Assembly: GCA_028277885.1 (NCBI GenBank)
Contig: JANQFK010000006.1
Coordinates: 1-43,278 of the forward strand
Length of the DNA: 43,278 nucleotides
Direction: 5' to 3'
Source of the DNA: Myxococcota bacterium
Lineage (GTDB): Bacteria > Myxococcota_A > UBA9160 > UBA6930
Below the pieces are notes generated by a model. The model ran no database searches. It had not been told where the DNA came from and saw only the letters and a list, made by a program, of their open reading frames with translations. The position numbers and the translations under genes are program-made. Positions within the stretch are counted from its first letter, which is position 1. Each line of letters starts with the position of its first letter. Positions 39,983-43,278 of this stretch are shown one piece after another.

Positions 39983-40273
39983 GAGCGCTCCTTGTGGCGA
40001 CGATGTCCCCGTTTACTAGCGGCGAACGTCCCCGGAGCCTGCGGTCCTCGCACAAGGCGCCCGGCGCCCACTTGTTCCGTAGCTCTTTACCCACAGTTCA
40101 GCTTCCAAGGGTTTGAGGCCTTAGAAAATTGGCCCTCGCGCACGTCCTGGAGGGGTGAGCCAGGGCGTACGCCCACCCAGCCGATCAACCGATCAGCGTT
40201 CGATCCCGCGGGGGAGCCTGGTCAGTTCGGCTCGCGAAGGGCCGCACGACTCGTGTGCCATTCTCTTGCACCC

Positions 40274-40783
40274 ATGGGGACATCTCTGGCGGATATCCCG
40301 GATCTGCGGGCGTTCTTGCTGGCGGTCGCACGGCGGCGGTGGCCAGGGCTCGACACAATCCACGAAGATCTCGTTGGGGACACTCTCCGCGACCTCACCG
40401 CCTCGTTCCGGGTGGATTCTGCCAGATCCGAATCCCCGGAGGATCAGGCGCGGGCACAGGCCACAACCATCCTGCGCCGCCGGGTAGTGGACCATTTTCG
40501 CCGACCCGTGGCTGAGTTCGCAGAGGAGACGATCGGCGAAGCAATCTCCGATCCAAGCGGCCTCAGCGAGGCCCAGATCCTCTATCGCCGCGCTCTGCGA
40601 CGCACATTGGCTTTCCTCGCTGAGCAAAGCCATGAGGACCGAGCGCTGCTACTGGACGAGATCGAGGGCGCGCTCTCAAGCGCCCTGCGGAAACGCCGGC
40701 AGCGTCTTAGAGCGGATTTGCGGGAGTGGCTGGAGTCCGATCTCGGCGCCGATGCATCTGAGCTCTTCTCGGAGACTGAATGA
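40274..40783 (+). CDS. Small ECF-sigma-like protein with a shortened region 4
   Basis: 169 residues. RAFLLAVARRRWP, IHEDLVGDTLRDLTASFR and AQATTILRRRVVDHFRR (about 12-77) have the look of sigma region 2, in which the last helix contacts the -10 element. The C-terminal part (RALLLDEIEGALSSALRKRR and QRLRADLREWL) starts and ends like region 4 but lacks the middle helix-turn (EIA...LG) that binds -35 DNA. It may be a degenerate sigma factor, an anti-sigma decoy, or an unrelated helical protein. The stop overlaps the next start as ATGA, so it is coupled to the metallophosphoesterase. No ribosome site is evident before the ATG. Confidence 0.65.
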   Translation: MGTSLADIPDLRAFLLAVARRRWPGLDTIHEDLVGDTLRDLTASFRVDSARSESPEDQARAQATTILRRRVVDHFRRPVAEFAEETIGEAISDPSGLSEAQILYRRALRRTLAFLAEQSHEDRALLLDEIEGALSSALRKRRQRLRADLREWLESDLGADASELFSETE

Positions 40784-41910
40784 GGCCCGTTCTGCAGATC
40801 GCTCACATCTCAGATCTTCACATCTCAGCGAGATTGGTCGAAGGCCGGCTCCCTCGAGTTGCAGACTGGATTGCGCGATGTGCTGACCCCTTGCCATTCC
40901 TCGGACCTTGGGCGCGCCACGGGATGGACCCTCACGACCCGACCGCCCCTCATCAGTTCGAGCGCTTCCTTAGCCGCGCGAGTTCCTCTGCCGGAGGATG
41001 GTCTGGACCGACGTGGCTGGTCGACACGGGAGACCTCACGACTTTCGGAGACGAGGAGTCACTCGTCGCCGGGAAAAGGCTCCTGAACCGGCTAGGGCGG
41101 TATTGCATTCGAACAATGTCGCTTCACGGGAACCACGATGCGTGGCCCGAAGATTTTCCACTCGCGCCTGTTCCGACAATCGAGGACCACCGCACTCAGC
41201 TTCGCACCCGCCACTTTGTCCAGGAGTGGCCGGAAGCCCCGGAGGTCTACGATCCGCCCGGTCAGAAGATCAGGATCGAGCTCTACGGAATGAATTCGGT
41301 CGAGCACATGCCGCATTGGAACGTAGCCGCCATGGGGCGAATCAAGCACGACCGATACTGGGAGACGACCGGTCGGAGGCGAATCCGTGGACACTCACTC
41401 CGTCGGTTGCAGAGTCAAGTTCCCGCCACAGATAAGCCGGTCCTTAGGTTGCTGGCTGTCCATCATCCGATTGCGCGCGTTGATCGCCTTCCGCATCACC
41501 GAGTCTGGAATGGACGCGAGGTCGCGAGCTATCTGAGGGGACCACATCGCTTCCATTTGATCTTGAGCGGGCACACGCACGCGCTCTATCCAAAGCACGG
41601 GCACCTCGCCCCCACAAATCCTGAGCATGATCATCCGCCGCTAAGCCCCCTCCAGTCCCAGCTCGTCGTAGGATCACTGATGCAGAGGGACTTCTCGGAC
41701 AAGATGGGCGCGCCTCTTGATCCGACGCGATGGGCCCACCAGTGTCAGCTCCTCCGCATCTTCCACGACGAGGCTAGCTCCGAGCTGGTTGTGGCTCGGC
41801 TCCTAGCTGGACGCAACCCGGGCGTTGATCCAACCTTCGAGGTTAGACCCGTGCCAGGCGGTTCCGGGGATGGCAGGGAGGAGATCCGAATTCCTATCTC
41901 AGATCTCTAG
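40780..41910 (+). CDS. Calcineurin-like metallophosphoesterase
   Basis: 376 residues. All five metal-site motifs are present: Asp12 and His14 (ISDLH), Asp82 to Asp85 (VDTGD), GNHD at 117-120, His228 (AVHHP) and GHTH at 264-267. The family hydrolyses phosphomonoesters or phosphodiesters, including cyclic nucleotides and nucleic acids. The insertion between GNHD and the second half (about 150-215) and the 100-residue tail are not familiar. It is coupled to the sigma-like gene and converges with the pseudokinase gene, overlapping its end by 17 bases. GC content is clearly lower than on the chromosome, 35 of 60 at 41281-41340, which supports recent transfer. The substrate is unknown. Confidence 0.88.
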   Translation: MRPVLQIAHISDLHISARLVEGRLPRVADWIARCADPLPFLGPWARHGMDPHDPTAPHQFERFLSRASSSAGGWSGPTWLVDTGDLTTFGDEESLVAGKRLLNRLGRYCIRTMSLHGNHDAWPEDFPLAPVPTIEDHRTQLRTRHFVQEWPEAPEVYDPPGQKIRIELYGMNSVEHMPHWNVAAMGRIKHDRYWETTGRRRIRGHSLRRLQSQVPATDKPVLRLLAVHHPIARVDRLPHHRVWNGREVASYLRGPHRFHLILSGHTHALYPKHGHLAPTNPEHDHPPLSPLQSQLVVGSLMQRDFSDKMGAPLDPTRWAHQCQLLRIFHDEASSELVVARLLAGRNPGVDPTFEVRPVPGGSGDGREEIRIPISDL

Positions 41911-43258
41911 GGCCGCGCCTTACCGCACAAAGCTGACCATCGCGACGCTCAAGAGCAATGCCGCCCGGAAGGGGAAATCCTTCCGGCGAGCGCTCCACTT
42001 CCTTCCGGAAAGTCTCGAAGATGGCATTCACGGCGTCTCGGTCTATGACCAACTGCTCTATCAACTCCGAGAATTCCGCCTGCTGACGCTCATCCGTCGA
42101 CGAAGATCCGTAGCGCGAAGACCACGGGAATAGGAGCTCCGCTAGCGGAGCCTCCGTGACAGTCTCGCTAACGCTCTCGCGAAGGAGTCCAATCCAGTGG
42201 GTCGCCAGGAGGCCCCCCACTTGGCGCGCGCGCCAATCGATATACCCGGGCTCTAGCCCCACGTCGCCAGCCAGTCTGCCGGCAAGTGCATCGATCTCGG
42301 CCTTCAGTGCTTCGTCTGTGAAGCCCCGTCGACTGACAATCGATGACAGCACGGCATTGGCCTCGCCCAGTGTTTCAGCCGCAACAGTATCTGTAATCGC
42401 TTCCTGGAGCGCGGCCTCTACGTGGGGGCGTGCGATCTCTACGAAGCGCTCTTCGAGCGCTGCCAACAGGCCATAGTCCGTGCTCGACGATGCGGGAACG
42501 GCGGACAGCCTATCGAGTGGCGCCGGAGCTTCTCCAATCGCTACTGCAAGGTCTTCCGAGACCTCTCGCGCGTTCTCATACCCGCTGTCCGGATCTGGAT
42601 CGAGGAGTCGAGAAACGATGCCCACAATGGGCTCCAACGGAGTCCCAGCAAGATCGGCGGCCCGGAAGGCCTTCGGGAACCTTGTCCCTGTTGCGAGCTC
42701 AAAGAGCACAACACCCAACGCGTAGAGATCGCGCTTCATTCGATCGGCCGGGTCTCGGGGGAGCGCCGGTAGCCAGGGCGTCACATACCGCTCTGGAGCG
42801 GCCTCTGCCATGGGGGGGAGGAACGTCATGTCGACTAGATGCACGTTCGCATCTGCGAAGAGCACATTTCGTGCCGTGACGCAGCCATGTGCCATTCCCG
42901 CATAGTGAATCTCAGCTAGAGCGCCAGATAGCTGCGTTGTACACCAGAGCGGGTCAGCTGAAATCTTGGTGTTGCTCTTGTTGAGCAGCGAATCGAGATC
43001 GTCTCCTTCGATGAAATCCATCACCAAGAATGGAGAACGATTCTCGATTCCAACGCCGTAGTAGGCGGGTAGCGCGCCATGCCGCACTGATCGAATAGAG
43101 CGGTTCAGGTCCGGAGCGCGCCGGATCGCCGCTTCATCGAAGGCGTCCGCGCACCGAACGGCAACGGAGCGACCATTCCAGAGGCCCTTGAAGACGCGGC
43201 CAAAAGGATCTTGGCCGATCTCTTCAATGTTCTCGATCTCTCGATCGCGAAGCTGCAT
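41894..43258 (-). CDS. Serine/threonine protein kinase-like protein, probable pseudokinase
   Basis: 454 residues from ATG at 43258 with AAGGAGG about 5 bases upstream. Residues 10-215 have a protein kinase fold: IGQDPFGRVFKG (glycine loop), FLVMDFIEGDDLDSLL (hinge), and RDLYALGVVLFELATG with the structural Asp177. Key catalytic residues are changed: the VAIK lysine is Arg35 (VAVR), the HRD motif is HGC (124-126) so the catalytic Asp is lost, and the DFG is DMT (143-145). Residues 220-454 are helical and unfamiliar. Catalysis by the normal mechanism is unlikely; a binding or scaffold role is more probable. It ends overlapping the metallophosphoesterase end. Confidence 0.85.
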   Translation of the reverse strand: MQLRDREIENIEEIGQDPFGRVFKGLWNGRSVAVRCADAFDEAAIRRAPDLNRSIRSVRHGALPAYYGVGIENRSPFLVMDFIEGDDLDSLLNKSNTKISADPLWCTTQLSGALAEIHYAGMAHGCVTARNVLFADANVHLVDMTFLPPMAEAAPERYVTPWLPALPRDPADRMKRDLYALGVVLFELATGTRFPKAFRAADLAGTPLEPIVGIVSRLLDPDPDSGYENAREVSEDLAVAIGEAPAPLDRLSAVPASSSTDYGLLAALEERFVEIARPHVEAALQEAITDTVAAETLGEANAVLSSIVSRRGFTDEALKAEIDALAGRLAGDVGLEPGYIDWRARQVGGLLATHWIGLLRESVSETVTEAPLAELLFPWSSRYGSSSTDERQQAEFSELIEQLVIDRDAVNAIFETFRKEVERSPEGFPLPGGIALERRDGQLCAVRRGPRDLR

Positions 43259-43278
43259 AACGCCTCCTTCGCCCCCCC

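Noticed and set aside
39480..40094. 204-residue minus frame
   Set aside because: No ribosome site, no recognisable motif and shadow-like composition opposite the small zinc-ribbon-like gene.
30501..43278. Integrase, transposase or CRISPR array in the island region
   Set aside because: I looked for recombinase motifs and regularly spaced repeats on both strands and found none; an integrase may lie beyond the right edge.

Overview
The window is 43.3 kb of very GC-rich DNA (for example 43 G/C in 60 bases at 10021-10080). It appears to come from a Gram-negative environmental bacterium. A Tat-exported high-potential iron-sulfur protein, several lipoproteins, a MYXO-CTERM-like C-terminal sorting signal, thrombospondin type 3 repeats and a soluble-adenylyl-cyclase-like protein together suggest a deltaproteobacterial lineage such as Myxococcota, Binatota or a relative. 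That placement is inference; no rRNA or ribosomal protein gene is present to settle it.

Left part, about 1-30.5 kb, looks like chromosome. The minus strand from 4.6 kb down carries a lipoprotein sulfatase-like/TPR protein, a multi-spanning membrane protein, the HiPIP and the 5' part of a CoA-acylating-type aldehyde dehydrogenase. From 5.06 to 12.3 kb a tight plus-strand operon encodes a 706-residue flavoprotein, a second smaller flavoprotein and a 1346-residue tandem cyclase/ATPase/TPR protein, followed closely by an acetoacetate-decarboxylase-family enzyme. A paralogous 706-residue flavoprotein converges on this group from the other side. Next come a deazaflavin-reductase-like protein coupled to an aldo/keto reductase, a thioesterase diverging from a WYL regulator across a 23-bp palindrome, a PQQ-dependent sugar-dehydrogenase-like protein with a sorting tail, a TetR regulator with its own operator/promoter, a beta-propeller cytochrome-like protein, a small lipoprotein, a GH29 fucosidase, a DUF1232/J-domain protein, a GPH-type transporter and a rhomboid protease.

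Right part, about 30.5 kb to the end, is accessory DNA. Three copies of the 3' half of a tRNA-Thr gene lie in the same orientation at 30.50, 35.76 and 39.06 kb, none with a 5' half. This is the footprint expected of genomic islands stacked next to a tRNA-Thr gene that should lie beyond the right edge on the minus strand. Island unit 1 (30.5-35.8) carries a lipoprotein plus a membrane-anchored composite peptidase/cell-wall-hydrolase-like protein, and decayed copies of a DUF6933/DUF2786-like pair. Unit 2 (35.8-39.1) carries an AAA/DUF4143 ATPase, a HicB remnant, a DUF1841-like protein and intact copies of the same DUF pair. Unit 3 (39.1 to the end, clearly lower in GC) carries a class II tRNA-like gene with a UGC anticodon, a trypsin-like fragment, a truncated-sigma-like protein coupled to a metallophosphoesterase, and a convergent pseudokinase. 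No integrase or transposase is visible; one could lie to the right.

The genes most worth attention are the sAC-like cyclase operon, the stacked tRNA-Thr islands with their undescribed cargo, and the odd tRNA.
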